DNA from: Luteibacter yeojuensis
GTDB taxonomy: Bacteria; Pseudomonadota; Gammaproteobacteria; Xanthomonadales; Rhodanobacteraceae
DNA: 64,000 bases
NCBI RefSeq assembly: GCF_011742875.1
Contig: NZ_JAAQTL010000001.1
Coordinates: 248,001 to 312,000, forward strand
Direction: 5' to 3'
Position numbers and translations under genes: made by a program. Shown in pieces: positions 8,919-19,340 of this stretch (positions within the stretch are counted from its first letter, which is position 1; each line of letters starts with the position of its first letter). Under the pieces are notes generated by a model. It ran no database searches, had not been told where the DNA came from, and was given only the letters and a program-made list of their open reading frames with translations.

Positions 8919-9000
8919 GTGGGAGCCGCTTCAGCGGCGATGGGTGCTCGCGGCAAGCTGGCCCGCTGCGGCGGGATCGCCGGCGTAGCCGGCTCCCACA
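8919..9000. repeat. Inverted REP pair (BIME-like) between egtD and mfd
   Basis: A forward element GTGGGAGCCGCTTCAGCGGC begins at 8919, and an inverted element TCGCCGGCGTAGCCGGCTCC begins at 8977. Each is itself palindromic. They occupy the gap between the convergent egtD and mfd genes. Confidence 0.85.
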
Positions 9001-9039
9001 GAGTGCGGTGAAACCGGGAACTCCGCTTCGGCCTGATCT

Positions 9040-12000
9040 TCAGGCCGGCCTCGGGGCCCCCAGCGAAACCAGCAGGTCCTGGGCCGTGCGGATGCGCTCC
9101 GACGAGCCGGGCAGCTCCATGATGACGCGCAGCTTGTCCTGACCGTCCATCTTGAACACGCGCGGCTGTTGCTGGATCAGCCGGATCAGCGCCATCGGGT
9201 CGATGTCCGGCTTCTCGCGGAACGTGACGCGGCCCCCGTTGGGGCCGAAATCGAGCTTGCGGATGCCTAGCGGTGTGGCCATCAGCTTCAGCTGGGCCAC
9301 GGCGAAGAGGCACTTGGTCTGGTCCGGAAGCAGGCCGAAGCGGTCGATCATCTCCACCTGCAGCTCGCGCAGCCCGTCGTCGTTGCGCGCGCTGGCGATG
9401 CGCTTGTACAGCGTCAGGCGCGTATGCACGTCGGGCAGGTAATCTTCGGGAATCAGCGCCGGCAGGTGCAGCTCCACCTCGGTCTCGTGTTCGGAGGTGA
9501 GATCGAAGTCCGGCACCTTGCCCGACTTCAGCGCGCGCACGGCACGGTCCAGCAGTTCGGTGTACAGCCCGAAGCCGATTTCCTGGATCTGGCCCGACTG
9601 CTCCTCGCCCAGCATCTCGCCGGCACCTCGGATCTCGAGGTCGTGCGTGGCCAGCGTGAATCCCGCGCCGAGTTCTTCCAGGGAGGCCAGCGCTTCGAGG
9701 CGCTTCTCCGCGTCCGCGGTCATGGCCTTGCGATCGGGCACGATCAGGTAGGCGTAGGCGCGATGGTGCGAACGCCCCACGCGGCCACGCAACTGGTGGA
9801 GCTGGGCGAGGCCGAAGCGGTCGGCGCGGTTGACGACGATGGTATTCGCCGTCGGGATGTCGATGCCGGATTCGATGATGGTCGTCGACACGAGCACGTT
9901 GAAACGCTGGCGGTGGAAATCGGCCATCACTTCCTCGAGCTCGCGTTCCGGCATCTGGCCGTGGGCGATGCGGATGCGGGCCTCGGGCACCAGTTCGGCG
10001 AGTTCGCGCGCGGTGCGCTCGATCGACTGCACCTCGTTGTGCAGGAAGTAAACCTGTCCGCCGCGGGCCAGTTCGCGCTGGATCGCTTCGCGGACGAGGG
10101 CAGGCTGGTAGGTGGAGATCAGCGTACGCACCGCCGTGCGGTGTGCGGGTGGGGTCGCGATGATGGAGAGATCGCGCAGGCCGCTCATCGCCATGTTGAG
10201 CGTGCGCGGAATCGGCGTGGCGGTCAGCGTGAGCAGGTCCACTTCCGCGCGAAGCTTCTTCAGCTGCTCCTTCTGCCGAACGCCGAAGCGTTGTTCCTCG
10301 TCGACGATGACGAGGCCGAGGTTCTTGAAGCGGATGTCCGCCTGCAGCAGCTTGTGCGTGCCGACCATCACGTCGATCTGGCCGTCCGCCAGGCGTTCCA
10401 GGGCGGCGTCCACTTCCTTCTTCGACTTGAAGCGCGAAAGCACGTCGACGCGCACGGGCCAGTCGGCGAACCGGTCGGCGAAGTTGCGGTAGTGCTGCTG
10501 GGCGAGCAGGGTGGTGGGCACGAGCACGGCCACCTGCTTGCCGGCGGTGGCGGCGGCGAACGCCGCGCGCAGCGCCACCTCGGTCTTGCCGAAGCCCACG
10601 TCGCCACAGACCACGCGGTCCATCGCGCGCGGCGCGGCGAGGTCCACGATCACCGCGTCGATCGCCGCTTGCTGGTCGGCCGTTTCCTCGAAGGGGAACG
10701 TGGCGGCGAATTCCTCGATCATCTGCCGGTCGACGGGGAGCGACTCGCCCTGGCGGGCCTCGCGCTGCGCATAGATAGCCAGCAGCTCGGCGGCCACGTC
10801 GCGGACCTTCTCGGCCGCCTTCTTCCGCGCGCGCTCCCATGCATCGCCGCCCAGGGAATGCAGGGGAGCCAGTTCGGGCGCCGTTCCCGTATAGCGGCTG
10901 ACAAGGCCCAACTGGGCCACGGGTACGTAGAGCTTGTCGCCCTTGGCGTATTCGATGGTCAGGAACTCGCCGGGCATGTCGCCGACATCGAGCGAAACGA
11001 GACCCTGGTAACGGCCCACGCCATGGTCGATGTGCACGATCGGCGAACCGATCGACAGTTCGGTGAGATCCTTGATGATGCTTTCGGGATCGCGCGCCGC
11101 ACCCGCGCGGCGCTTGCGGTCGGTGCGGACGCGCTCGCCGAACAGCTCGCGTTCGGTGAGCACCGTGAGCGCCGGTTGCGTGAGCGCGAAGCCTTGTTCC
11201 AGCGAGGCGACGGTGATGGCCAGCGATTCCCCGCGGCCGAGGAAGTCCTTCCATCCCTCGATGTTGACGGGCTTGAGTCCGGCGGCCGCCAGCTGCTCGA
11301 TCAGCGCTTCGCGGCGACCTGCCGAATCGGCGGCGATCAGCACGCGCCCGGGATAGCTCTTGAGGAAGTGCCGCAGTGCCGTCCCCGGCTCCTCGCCCTT
11401 GCGGTTGAGCGGCACCTCGGGGGCGGGCTGGGTGCCGAGGTCCACCGCGTGCTCGTGGCCTTTCGCGACCACGTCGACGCGCACCTGGCGGTTCAGCCGT
11501 TCGCGCAGCTGGTCGGGGGGGAGGTAGATCTCGGCCGGCGGCAGCACGGGCCGCTCGATGTCGTGCGCGCGCTGCTCGTAGCGTTCGGCCGTCTGTGTCC
11601 AGAACTGCTCTGAGGATTCCAGTGCGCCCTCGCCAAGCACGAACAGCGCGTCGCCGGCGATGTAGTCGAACAGCGTTTCGGTGGTCTTGAAGAAGAGGGG
11701 CAGGTAGTACTCGATGCCGCCCGGGGTCACGCCTTCCTTCATGTCCTGGTAGAGCGGGCAGCGCCGGATGTCGATCGGGAATCGTTCGCGCAGGTTGGCG
11801 CGGAAATCCTTGGCGGCGTCTTCCGTCAGCGGGAATTCGCGGGCGGGCAGCAGGTCCACGCTTTCCACCTGGTGCTGCGAACGCTGGGTCTCCGTATCGA
11901 AGGTGCGGATCGATTCCACTTCGTCGTCGAACAGCTCCACGCGGTAAGGCTCGCCGGCGCCCATGGCGTAGATGTCGATCAGCGCGCCGCGTACCGCGAA

Positions 12001-12516
12001 ATCGCCCGGCTCGCTCACCTGCGGCACGTTGCGGTAACCGGCGGCTTCCAGGCGCCGCTGTTCCGAGGCAAGGTCGAGTTTCTGCCCCTTGCGCAGGACG
12101 AGGCCCGAGCCGGCGATATGCGTGCGCGGGGATATCCGCTGCATCAGCGTGGCCACAGGCACCACCAACACGCCACGTCGCGTGGCGGGCAGGCGGTAAA
12201 GGGTGGCGATGCGCTGCGAGACGACCTCGGGGTGCGGGCTGAAGACGTCGTAGGGCAGGGTTTCCCAGTCGGGGAAATGCAGCACGGGCAATTCGCCGGC
12301 GAACACGGCCAGTTCGCTTTCGAGGTTGTCCGCGCTGCGCGTGTCGCGCACGACGACCACCAGCAGTCCGGCGTGGGCCCGGGCCGCCTCGGCGATCTCC
12401 AGCGCCCAGGACGACCCATGCGGAACGGTCCAGTAACGGCGGGTCTTCGCGTTGACGGGGAGGGGCGGGCTGGGAAGCGCTACGGGCATGGAATCGAGGC
12501 TGGACCTGGCGGACAA
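9040..12516 (-). CDS. mfd: Transcription-repair coupling factor Mfd
   Basis: A protein of about 1158 residues, normal for Mfd. It removes stalled RNA polymerase from damaged DNA and recruits UvrA. In order it shows the UvrB-homology region (ARAHAGLLVVVVRD, then FPDWETLPYD), the RNAP-interaction domain (GSPIVHIDHGVGRYQGL and DMPGEFLTIEYA), the translocase with Walker A region DVGFGKTEVALRAAF and DEEQRFGV, and RGRVGRS of motif VI. A second in-frame Met (MPVALPS) ten codons downstream is an alternative start. The gene is monocistronic, flanked by REP pairs on both sides. Confidence 0.97.
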   Translation of the reverse strand: MSARSSLDSMPVALPSPPLPVNAKTRRYWTVPHGSSWALEIAEAARAHAGLLVVVVRDTRSADNLESELAVFAGELPVLHFPDWETLPYDVFSPHPEVVSQRIATLYRLPATRRGVLVVPVATLMQRISPRTHIAGSGLVLRKGQKLDLASEQRRLEAAGYRNVPQVSEPGDFAVRGALIDIYAMGAGEPYRVELFDDEVESIRTFDTETQRSQHQVESVDLLPAREFPLTEDAAKDFRANLRERFPIDIRRCPLYQDMKEGVTPGGIEYYLPLFFKTTETLFDYIAGDALFVLGEGALESSEQFWTQTAERYEQRAHDIERPVLPPAEIYLPPDQLRERLNRQVRVDVVAKGHEHAVDLGTQPAPEVPLNRKGEEPGTALRHFLKSYPGRVLIAADSAGRREALIEQLAAAGLKPVNIEGWKDFLGRGESLAITVASLEQGFALTQPALTVLTERELFGERVRTDRKRRAGAARDPESIIKDLTELSIGSPIVHIDHGVGRYQGLVSLDVGDMPGEFLTIEYAKGDKLYVPVAQLGLVSRYTGTAPELAPLHSLGGDAWERARKKAAEKVRDVAAELLAIYAQREARQGESLPVDRQMIEEFAATFPFEETADQQAAIDAVIVDLAAPRAMDRVVCGDVGFGKTEVALRAAFAAATAGKQVAVLVPTTLLAQQHYRNFADRFADWPVRVDVLSRFKSKKEVDAALERLADGQIDVMVGTHKLLQADIRFKNLGLVIVDEEQRFGVRQKEQLKKLRAEVDLLTLTATPIPRTLNMAMSGLRDLSIIATPPAHRTAVRTLISTYQPALVREAIQRELARGGQVYFLHNEVQSIERTARELAELVPEARIRIAHGQMPERELEEVMADFHRQRFNVLVSTTIIESGIDIPTANTIVVNRADRFGLAQLHQLRGRVGRSHHRAYAYLIVPDRKAMTADAEKRLEALASLEELGAGFTLATHDLEIRGAGEMLGEEQSGQIQEIGFGLYTELLDRAVRALKSGKVPDFDLTSEHETEVELHLPALIPEDYLPDVHTRLTLYKRIASARNDDGLRELQVEMIDRFGLLPDQTKCLFAVAQLKLMATPLGIRKLDFGPNGGRVTFREKPDIDPMALIRLIQQQPRVFKMDGQDKLRVIMELPGSSERIRTAQDLLVSLGAPRPA

Positions 12517-12551
12517 GCGGCCAATTGTACTACCCCGGTGATCCTCTCTCC

Positions 12552-12634
12552 GTAGGAGCCGCTACAGCGGCGAGAAGCCTACGAAGCGATGACGCGGCGA
12601 CGCAGGTTCCCCTCGCCGCTATAGCGGCTCCTAC
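12552..12634. repeat. Inverted REP pair between mfd and the CDF transporter
   Basis: The forward copy GTAGGAGCCGCTACAGCGGC begins at 12552. The inverted copy TCGCCGCTATAGCGGCTCCT begins at 12613. The copies differ by one base in the central loop and are separated by 39 bases. Confidence 0.9.
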
Positions 12635-12638
12635 AGCC

Positions 12639-13547
12639 CTAGTCGGCGTGGTCGGGTTCGAAGAAGCTCCAGCGTACGTCCTTGAATTCGGCACGGAAAT
12701 CCGCCTCGACCGCGTTGATGGCATCGATCATGGCCCGAGCCCCCGGCACGGGAGCCATCTTCGCCTTGATGGCCACCATCACGTCGGTGCCCATCTGGAG
12801 GGTGAGGACGTTGTAGACGAGTTCGATCTCGGGACGTGCCTCCAGGAAGGCGACCATCGCGGCTCGCTGCTTCGGCTCGACGCCCTGGCCAATCAGCAGG
12901 GCCTTCACTTCCCGCGCGACGGCGACGGCGACCACGATCAGCAGCACGCCGATGGCGATGGTGCCGATGGCGTCGAAGATCAGGTTGCCGGTGAACATGG
13001 TCAGCAGCACGGCCAGCAGGGCGAGGGACAGGCCGATGAGCGCGGCGAGGTCCTCGCCGAAGATCACGAGCAGCTCGCTCGCACGTGTCTCGCGGAACCA
13101 CTGCCAGAGCGGACGGCCTTCGCGCGCCTTGTTCACCTCCTGCATGCAGCCATGCAGGGAAACGCCTTCGGTGACGATCGAGAACGCCAGCACTCCCACC
13201 GCCAGCCACGGCCAGCGCAGCGGTTCCGGATCGGCCAGTTTGTGCACGCCTTCGTAGACCGAGAACATGCCGCCCACGCTGAACAGCAGGATCGCGACGA
13301 GGAACGACCAGAAATACAGCGCTCGGCCCCAGCCGAGCGGATAGTCGGGGGAAGGGGGACGCTTCGCCTGGCGCATGCCCAGCAGCAGGAGGCCCTGGTT
13401 GCCGCAGTCGGCCAGCGAGTGCACGGCCTCGGCCAGCATCGCGCCGGAACCGGTGAAGGTCGCCGCGACGAGCTTGGCGATGAAGATGGCGAAGTTGGCG
13501 CCGAGCGCGAGGAAGATCGCGCGCTTCGAATCGGCATGTCCCGACAT
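12639..13547 (-). CDS. Cation diffusion facilitator (CDF) family transporter
   Basis: A 302-residue inner-membrane protein with about six transmembrane segments and a cytoplasmic C-terminal domain. The TM2 metal-site signature HSLAD appears in AEAVHSLADCGNQ, and the TM5 counterpart is GEDLAALIG. These proteins export Zn, Co, Fe or Mn in exchange for protons. The GNQGLLLLG after the first site resembles the SLC30A9-like subgroup rather than classical ZitB, so metal choice is open. The C-terminal domain (EPKQRAAMVAFLEARPEIE) is the dimerising ferredoxin-like fold. It stands alone, between a REP pair and an Slp lipoprotein gene. Confidence 0.9.
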   Translation of the reverse strand: MSGHADSKRAIFLALGANFAIFIAKLVAATFTGSGAMLAEAVHSLADCGNQGLLLLGMRQAKRPPSPDYPLGWGRALYFWSFLVAILLFSVGGMFSVYEGVHKLADPEPLRWPWLAVGVLAFSIVTEGVSLHGCMQEVNKAREGRPLWQWFRETRASELLVIFGEDLAALIGLSLALLAVLLTMFTGNLIFDAIGTIAIGVLLIVVAVAVAREVKALLIGQGVEPKQRAAMVAFLEARPEIELVYNVLTLQMGTDVMVAIKAKMAPVPGARAMIDAINAVEADFRAEFKDVRWSFFEPDHAD

Positions 13548-13695
13548 GTGGTCCCCGTCCCTAAAGGCAATCGCAAGATCTTAGCAAAGCGCAGGCAGCC
13601 AACGTCGGATCGCGTGCGCCACGACCGCATGGCCCGGATGCTCTACACGGCGACCGCGGAGGCGGACGAGCAGGTTTCGGCGTGGACCAGGACCG

Positions 13696-14202
13696 TTAGC
13701 GGATGACGCCGACACCCACGCCGAAGCTCACGTTCGGATGGCCGCCGGACATTTCCTTGGCCGTCCATACGTGGGACTGGTTCACCGAGACCAGCGGGAA
13801 GGTGTACTGCGCCTCGCCGACGTTGCCGGTGCGCGTGCCGTTGAGGCGTCCCGCAATGGTCACCAGCCCGCCCGAGGGGAAGTCCAGGCTTTCGACGTAG
13901 CCGGGCATGGCGGCGATGAAGCGGCCGTTACCGGTGTCGTTGGACTGCGGACGCTGCGAGCCGTCCAGCGGATAGGCGAGGATCTCGATTTCGCTGTGGT
14001 CGGCGAAGTTGCGCACGTTCACGATGCGGCCGCCCCAGATCACGTCGGCCGTGCCGTAACGTTCCGGCTCGCGCGCGACCTGCGCGGGCGGCACGGCGAT
14101 GTTGTTCGCCGTTGGCTTGTAGATCGGCGCGGGCGCGCAGCCGGCGAGGGCAATGGCGAGGAAGGCGGCAGGGACGGCTAGACGGGCGATGGACGGGCGC
14201 AT
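13696..14202 (-). CDS. Slp-family outer-membrane lipoprotein
   Basis: A 168-residue lipoprotein. The start at 14202 gives a proper lipoprotein signal with lipobox LAGC (Cys22); a longer in-frame reading would bury the signal. The mature domain shows VPPAQVAREPERYGTADVIWGGRIVNV, TEIEILAYPL-type strands (EIEILAYPLDGSQRPQ) and GRFIAAMPGYVE, the Slp/YeaY pattern. Slp proteins are induced by starvation or stationary phase in E. coli and sit in the outer membrane. It lies just downstream of rlmJ on the same strand and may be transcribed with it. Confidence 0.88.
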   Translation of the reverse strand: MRPSIARLAVPAAFLAIALAGCAPAPIYKPTANNIAVPPAQVAREPERYGTADVIWGGRIVNVRNFADHSEIEILAYPLDGSQRPQSNDTGNGRFIAAMPGYVESLDFPSGGLVTIAGRLNGTRTGNVGEAQYTFPLVSVNQSHVWTAKEMSGGHPNVSFGVGVGVIR

Positions 14203-14230
14203 GGGTCGGCTCCTGGCGTATGCGGCGACT

Positions 14231-15133
14231 TTAACGCCGCCGCACTGAACGAAACGGCTGCGTCGCGTTGGTTGGCGTTTCATCCGGCGTGTCCTCGACG
14301 AGCCAGGTCAGCCGGTATTCGGATTCGCCGGGCGTCCCCAGCAACCTGGGCAGCAGGCGAAGCGAGTCGCGCAGTGCTTCATCCAGTTTCCACGGCGCGT
14401 TCACGATGGCCACGCCCGTGCCGTTGAGGCGCAACGGCGAGTCGTCCGGGCGCAGGAGGAGCTCGGCCACGAGGACACGCTTCGCGCCGCATTTCGTCAA
14501 CCAGCGATGAAACGGTTGCACGTGGCTGCGCAGCTTGATCGGGTACCAGATCGCATAGACGCCGCCCGGCCATTTCTCCAGCGCGGCCTTCAGCGATTTC
14601 TCGATCAGGCGGAATTCGGCTTCCTGCGCCTCGAACGGTGGATCGATCAGTACCAGGCCGCGCTTTTCCTTCGGCGGCACGAGGGCCTTCATCGCCTCGT
14701 AGCCGTCGCGCTGGTGCACGTGCACCCGGGGATCGCGATGGAACAGCTGGCGCAGCGCGCCGGCTTCCTCCGCCCGCAATTCGCACAGCTGCGCGGTATC
14801 GCTTTCGCGCATCAGGTGCGCGGCGATCCACGGCGAGCCGGGATAGTGGCGCATCGCCTCGTCGCCTTCGTTGCAGGCGCGGACGGTTTCGAGCCATTTC
14901 CAGAGCAGGGGCGGCAGGCCGGTGGCGGTCTTCAGGACGCCGAAGCCCTCGTCGGATTCGGCGGTCTTCCGGGCTTCCGGCCCGCGCAGGTCGTACCGGC
15001 CGCGGCCGGCGTGCGTGTCGATGTAGCAGAAGGGCGAGGCCTTCTGCTCCAGGGCGTCGATCAGGGCCACGAGCACCATGTGCTTGAGGACATCGGCGAA
15101 GTTGCCGGCATGGTAGGCGTGGCGATAATTCAT
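14231..15133 (-). CDS. rlmJ: 23S rRNA (adenine-2030 N6)-methyltransferase RlmJ
   Basis: A 300-residue protein, slightly longer than the 280 residues of E. coli RlmJ, mainly because of a C-terminal tail with NATQPFRSVRRR. The start MNYRHAYHAGNFADVLKHMVL is the invariant family N-terminus. The SAM site (YIDTHAGRGRYDL) and the catalytic motif VLIDPPFE for N6-adenine methylation are both intact. It ends 28 bases before the Slp lipoprotein start on the same strand. Confidence 0.95.
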   Translation of the reverse strand: MNYRHAYHAGNFADVLKHMVLVALIDALEQKASPFCYIDTHAGRGRYDLRGPEARKTAESDEGFGVLKTATGLPPLLWKWLETVRACNEGDEAMRHYPGSPWIAAHLMRESDTAQLCELRAEEAGALRQLFHRDPRVHVHQRDGYEAMKALVPPKEKRGLVLIDPPFEAQEAEFRLIEKSLKAALEKWPGGVYAIWYPIKLRSHVQPFHRWLTKCGAKRVLVAELLLRPDDSPLRLNGTGVAIVNAPWKLDEALRDSLRLLPRLLGTPGESEYRLTWLVEDTPDETPTNATQPFRSVRRR

Positions 15134-15147
15134 CCAGGCATTATGCC

Positions 15148-15678
15148 TCAGGTTACCTGGTTCCCCAGCCGCAGATTGATACCCAGCTCCGTGGCGACGA
15201 TCCGCATGGACTCGTCGTCGCGCGACCGCGTGATCCACCCGGCATAGACGTCGTCGTCGGCTTCGCGCGCCCACAGGGTATACCCGTGCTGGTTCAGCTG
15301 GTCGAAGGCGCGGGAGAAGAGCTCCGGCCCGTCGACGTCCTCGTGGAATTCGTCGTCGTCGGGGTCGCCGTCCCAGTCGATGCTGAGGTTCCACCGCGCC
15401 ACGAGTTCGTTGATCGCCTCGACAAAGGTCCGGGTATCGTCCGCGTCCACCTCGAAGCCCGAGCGCCAGTCGGTCACCTGGCCGACGATGCGCACCGGGT
15501 CGTCGTCGCCTTCCTCCTCGACCGCCTCCCGGTAGGCCGCGAACTGCTGCATCGCGCTGTCCTCGTCGCCCGGGTTGATGAGGGTCAGCAGGTGCCAGAC
15601 CTGGGACTCGACCGAATCGTCGCCGTCCTCGTCGTCGTGCTCGTTCTCGTGGTCGTAATCGTCGTCGTAGGAAGCCAT
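15148..15678 (-). CDS. Acidic hypothetical protein (DUF6630-like)
   Basis: A 176-residue very acidic protein with an Asp/Glu/His-rich N-terminus (MASYDDDYDHENEHDDEDGDD). The folded part begins with VESQVWHLLTLINPGDEDSA and continues through RSGFEVDADDTRTFVEAINEL and FDQLNQHGYTLWAREADDD. The LINPGDE segment and the length fit the DUF6630 proteins common in Xanthomonadales, which have no assigned function. There is no signal peptide, so it is probably cytoplasmic. It lies 14 bases upstream of rlmJ on the same strand and could share its promoter. Confidence 0.75.
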   Translation of the reverse strand: MASYDDDYDHENEHDDEDGDDSVESQVWHLLTLINPGDEDSAMQQFAAYREAVEEEGDDDPVRIVGQVTDWRSGFEVDADDTRTFVEAINELVARWNLSIDWDGDPDDDEFHEDVDGPELFSRAFDQLNQHGYTLWAREADDDVYAGWITRSRDDESMRIVATELGINLRLGNQVT

Positions 15679-15871
15679 GGGGAGGGCCTTCGGGGCGGGG
15701 ACGACAGTATCGCCGATCGCTTTGAGCGGGTGTCATCCAGCTGATTTGCAAGGGTGTTTTTCCCGATATGCCGAATTTTCTTATTGACCTGGGACGGCAA
15801 ACGCGGTGTGCTCCATTTAGCCGTCCGCTTCGGCTCGGCCCGTCTGGGCCGGTATCAAAGGGGGAAAACCT

Positions 15872-16291
15872 ATGAACGCGGTCACTTTCGTTCGGGCGAC
15901 GGGGGTCGCCCTCAGCCTGTTACTCGCCGCCGGCACTGCCGCGGCCCGGTCCGACGATCCGCCGCCGGACACCATCTGCACGGTCCTCGGCACCGCGGCC
16001 CGCTACCTGGACACGACGGTCACCGTACGCGGCGTCGCCGCCACGGAAGGCAAGGTCACCACGCTCACCGACACGCAGTGCAAGGGCACGGTGAGCCTGA
16101 GCATGGACGACGACCTGGGACGCAAGCGCGACGTGGCCTCTTTCCGTCGTACCGTGACGGAGAAGGGCGTCCGCGCCGATGCCACGGTGTTCGGCCGCTT
16201 CAAGGCGACCGGCGACGCGCACGCGCCGTATGCGATCGATGTCTACAGCGTCCGCGACGTGAACGAGCTTCCGGCGGCCGAAGGCGGCTAG
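15872..16291 (+). CDS. Exported hypothetical protein
   Basis: A 139-residue protein with a signal peptide (MNAVTFVRATGVALSLLLAAGTAAA). The short mature domain has two cysteines (ICTVLG and TQCKG) that could pair, and strand-rich segments such as DTTVTVRGVAA and RADATVFGRFKATGD, reminiscent of an OB-fold. An AAGGGGGAAAA Shine-Dalgarno stands 6 bases before the ATG. I recognise no family. It is followed by the nucleotide-sugar genes on the same strand after a gap of about 125 bases. Confidence 0.75.
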   Translation: MNAVTFVRATGVALSLLLAAGTAAARSDDPPPDTICTVLGTAARYLDTTVTVRGVAATEGKVTTLTDTQCKGTVSLSMDDDLGRKRDVASFRRTVTEKGVRADATVFGRFKATGDAHAPYAIDVYSVRDVNELPAAEGG

Positions 16292-16417
16292 CAGCTGGCT
16301 TTTTGCGGGAGCTTGCCCGATGGCGGGCCTCTGGCGCCCTGCACCGGCGATCCGTTAGGCTTCACGGCTACCTCCGGGCTGGCCCGGACCATGCCGCACA
16401 CTGTCGACGGAAGCCCG

Positions 16418-17695
<1,278 letters not shown>

Positions 17696-17705
17696 GGGAA
17701 CGGAC

Positions 17706-18716
17706 ATGAAGGTACTGGTCACGGGCACGGCCGGATTCATCGGATCGCATGTGGCGATACGGTTGCTGGAGCGCGGCGACGAGGTCGTCGGCGTGGACAA
17801 CCTCAACGACTATTACGACGTGGGTCTGAAGCAGGCGCGCCTCGATCGCTTCCGGCACGATCCGCGCTACACCCATGTGCATGCCGACCTCGCCGACCGC
17901 GAAGCCATGGCGTCGTTGTTCGCCACCCATGCCCCGCGGCGCGTCGTGCATCTCGCTGCCCAGGCCGGGGTGCGCTACGCCGCGGAGAACCCGCATGTGT
18001 ACGTGTCCAGCAACGTCACCGGTTTCCTCCATGTGCTCGAGGGTTGCCGCAACCATGCGGTGGAACACCTCGTCTTCGCTTCCACCAGCTCGGTATACGG
18101 CGCGAATCGTGCCATGCCGTTCTCGGAACACGATTCGGCCGAACATCCGTTGACCCTCTATGCGGCGACGAAGAAGGCCAACGAGCAGATGGCGCACAGC
18201 TACGCGCACCTCTACGGCATTCCGAGCACGGGCCTGCGTTTCTTCACCGTCTACGGGCCCTGGGGCAGGCCGGACATGGCGTTGTTCCTGTTCACCCGCG
18301 CCATCCTGCGCGGCGAGCCGATCAAGGTGTTCAACCACGGACGTCACCGGCGCAGCTTCACCTATATCGACGACATCGTCGAAGGCGTGATCCGCTGCCT
18401 CGATCGTCCGCCTGCGGCGGATGCCGCATGGGACGCCGGCGAGCCCGATCCGTCCTCGAGCGGCGTGGCACCGTTCCGCCTGTACAACATCGGCAACGAA
18501 CAGCCGGTGGAGCTTCTGGACTACATCCGGCGCCTCGAACAGTGCCTCGGTCGCGAGGCGATCATGGAACTCCTGCCCTTGCAGGCCGGCGACGTGCCGG
18601 ACACGGAAGCCGATGTCGGCGAACTGCGCCGCGCCGTGGGGTACGTTCCACGGATATCGGTGGAAGAGGGCGTGGTGCGATTCGTCCGCTGGTATCGCGA
18701 GTACTACCAGGCCTAA
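17706..18716 (+). CDS. NAD-dependent sugar-nucleotide epimerase (UDP-glucuronate 4-epimerase-like)
   Basis: A 336-residue extended short-chain dehydrogenase/reductase. It shows the NAD motif TGTAGFIGSH, HLAAQAGVRY, the active-site SSVYG and the catalytic pair Tyr152/Lys156 in YAATKKAN. VDNLNDYYDVGLKQARL is characteristic of UDP-glucuronate/UDP-galacturonate C4-epimerases (CapI/LspL type). It is in an operon with the preceding dehydrogenase (10-base gap). An insert of about 12 residues (WDAGEPDPSSSGVAPF) precedes the C-terminal substrate lobe. Its product probably feeds capsule, exopolysaccharide or O-antigen synthesis. Confidence 0.92.
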   Translation: MKVLVTGTAGFIGSHVAIRLLERGDEVVGVDNLNDYYDVGLKQARLDRFRHDPRYTHVHADLADREAMASLFATHAPRRVVHLAAQAGVRYAAENPHVYVSSNVTGFLHVLEGCRNHAVEHLVFASTSSVYGANRAMPFSEHDSAEHPLTLYAATKKANEQMAHSYAHLYGIPSTGLRFFTVYGPWGRPDMALFLFTRAILRGEPIKVFNHGRHRRSFTYIDDIVEGVIRCLDRPPAADAAWDAGEPDPSSSGVAPFRLYNIGNEQPVELLDYIRRLEQCLGREAIMELLPLQAGDVPDTEADVGELRRAVGYVPRISVEEGVVRFVRWYREYYQA

Positions 18717-19340
18717 ATTCAACCAAAGGGTTGACTATTAAAGACGAAGGGCGGGAACGTGCTGCTCACCCTGACCCACCACCGCATCCTCGACCGCAGC
18801 ACACGGCTCAACGTCAGCGCCGGCTGGCATGCGCACCTGGATGTTCTGGTCGCGCGCATGGAAGGTACGAAGCCTGGGCCGTTCTGGGACGAATGGCTGC
18901 AACGGAAGGCCGAATACGAGAAGCGGCTGCCTGTCTGAGCCTGTCGCGGCCAGGTCCGCTTCTACAGATCTCGGTCGATCTGGTAGCGAGTACGGCGGCC
19001 AGGGCACGGGTCAGGCGGCCGTTACCGTCGCGTTCATCGACCGCCATGAGGGATGTGAGCCGATGATTCGTTCTATTCGGCTCAAGAGCCAATCATCGGC
19101 ACGGGAGATGCCCTTGCCCGCATTTTCGGCACATTTCCCGCGAATCATTGCGCCGACAGGGACTCGATAGCGTGAAGCAGCTTCTCCCAAGGTCGCGCCG
19201 AGGCGGGCGAGCCGGGATCCAGGGCGCGAAACCGGCCGAACCAATGGGTTAGATCGTTAGGCGTATTGCCGGTGCGGTGCCGGGATTGGACCCTCGGGCG
19301 TCGATCGGCCGCCGGCCGCTCGCTCGGGGAGGCATCGCGC
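18717..19340. other. Decayed intergenic region at the left edge of the conflict operon
   Basis: This 624-bp stretch holds no intact gene. It opens with TCAACC-AAAG-GGTTGA (18719-18734), close to the operator/start region common in front of ArsR-type regulators paired with SRPBCC genes. The stub of an SRPBCC gene follows, and from 18939 to about 19260 I see only short unconvincing frames. The Shine-Dalgarno of the CHAT-SIR2 gene (GGGGAGG, 19326-19332) ends it. The picture is of a deletion scar. Confidence 0.6.
18759..18938 (+). pseudogene. C-terminal stub of an SRPBCC/AHSA1-family protein gene
   Basis: The frame reads VLLTLTHHRIL, STRLNVSAGWHAHLDVL and PFWDEWLQRKAEYEKRLP before TGA. This is the usual C-terminal end of SRPBCC (activator of Hsp90 ATPase-like) proteins, which are commonly about 150-220 residues. 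Only about 59 codons remain. An in-frame TGA lies at 18732-18734 and no start or ribosome-binding site is present, so the N-terminal part is missing. The remnant lies next to a sequence resembling an ArsR operator/start, consistent with loss of an arsR-SRPBCC pair by internal deletion. Confidence 0.75.

Noticed and set aside
16296..16380. A further REP copy before the nucleotide-sugar genes (GGGAGCTTGCCCGATGGCGGGC)
   Set aside because: It lacks the GGAGCCGC core and has poor dyad symmetry, so it was not counted.
18814..19092. Minus-strand frame with DERDGNGRLTRALA, recalling the Fic motif HPFxDGNGR
   Set aside because: The essential His-Pro-Phe is absent, the rest of the Fic fold cannot be found, and the frame overlaps the SRPBCC stub. 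It is probably chance, though a decayed fragment cannot be excluded.
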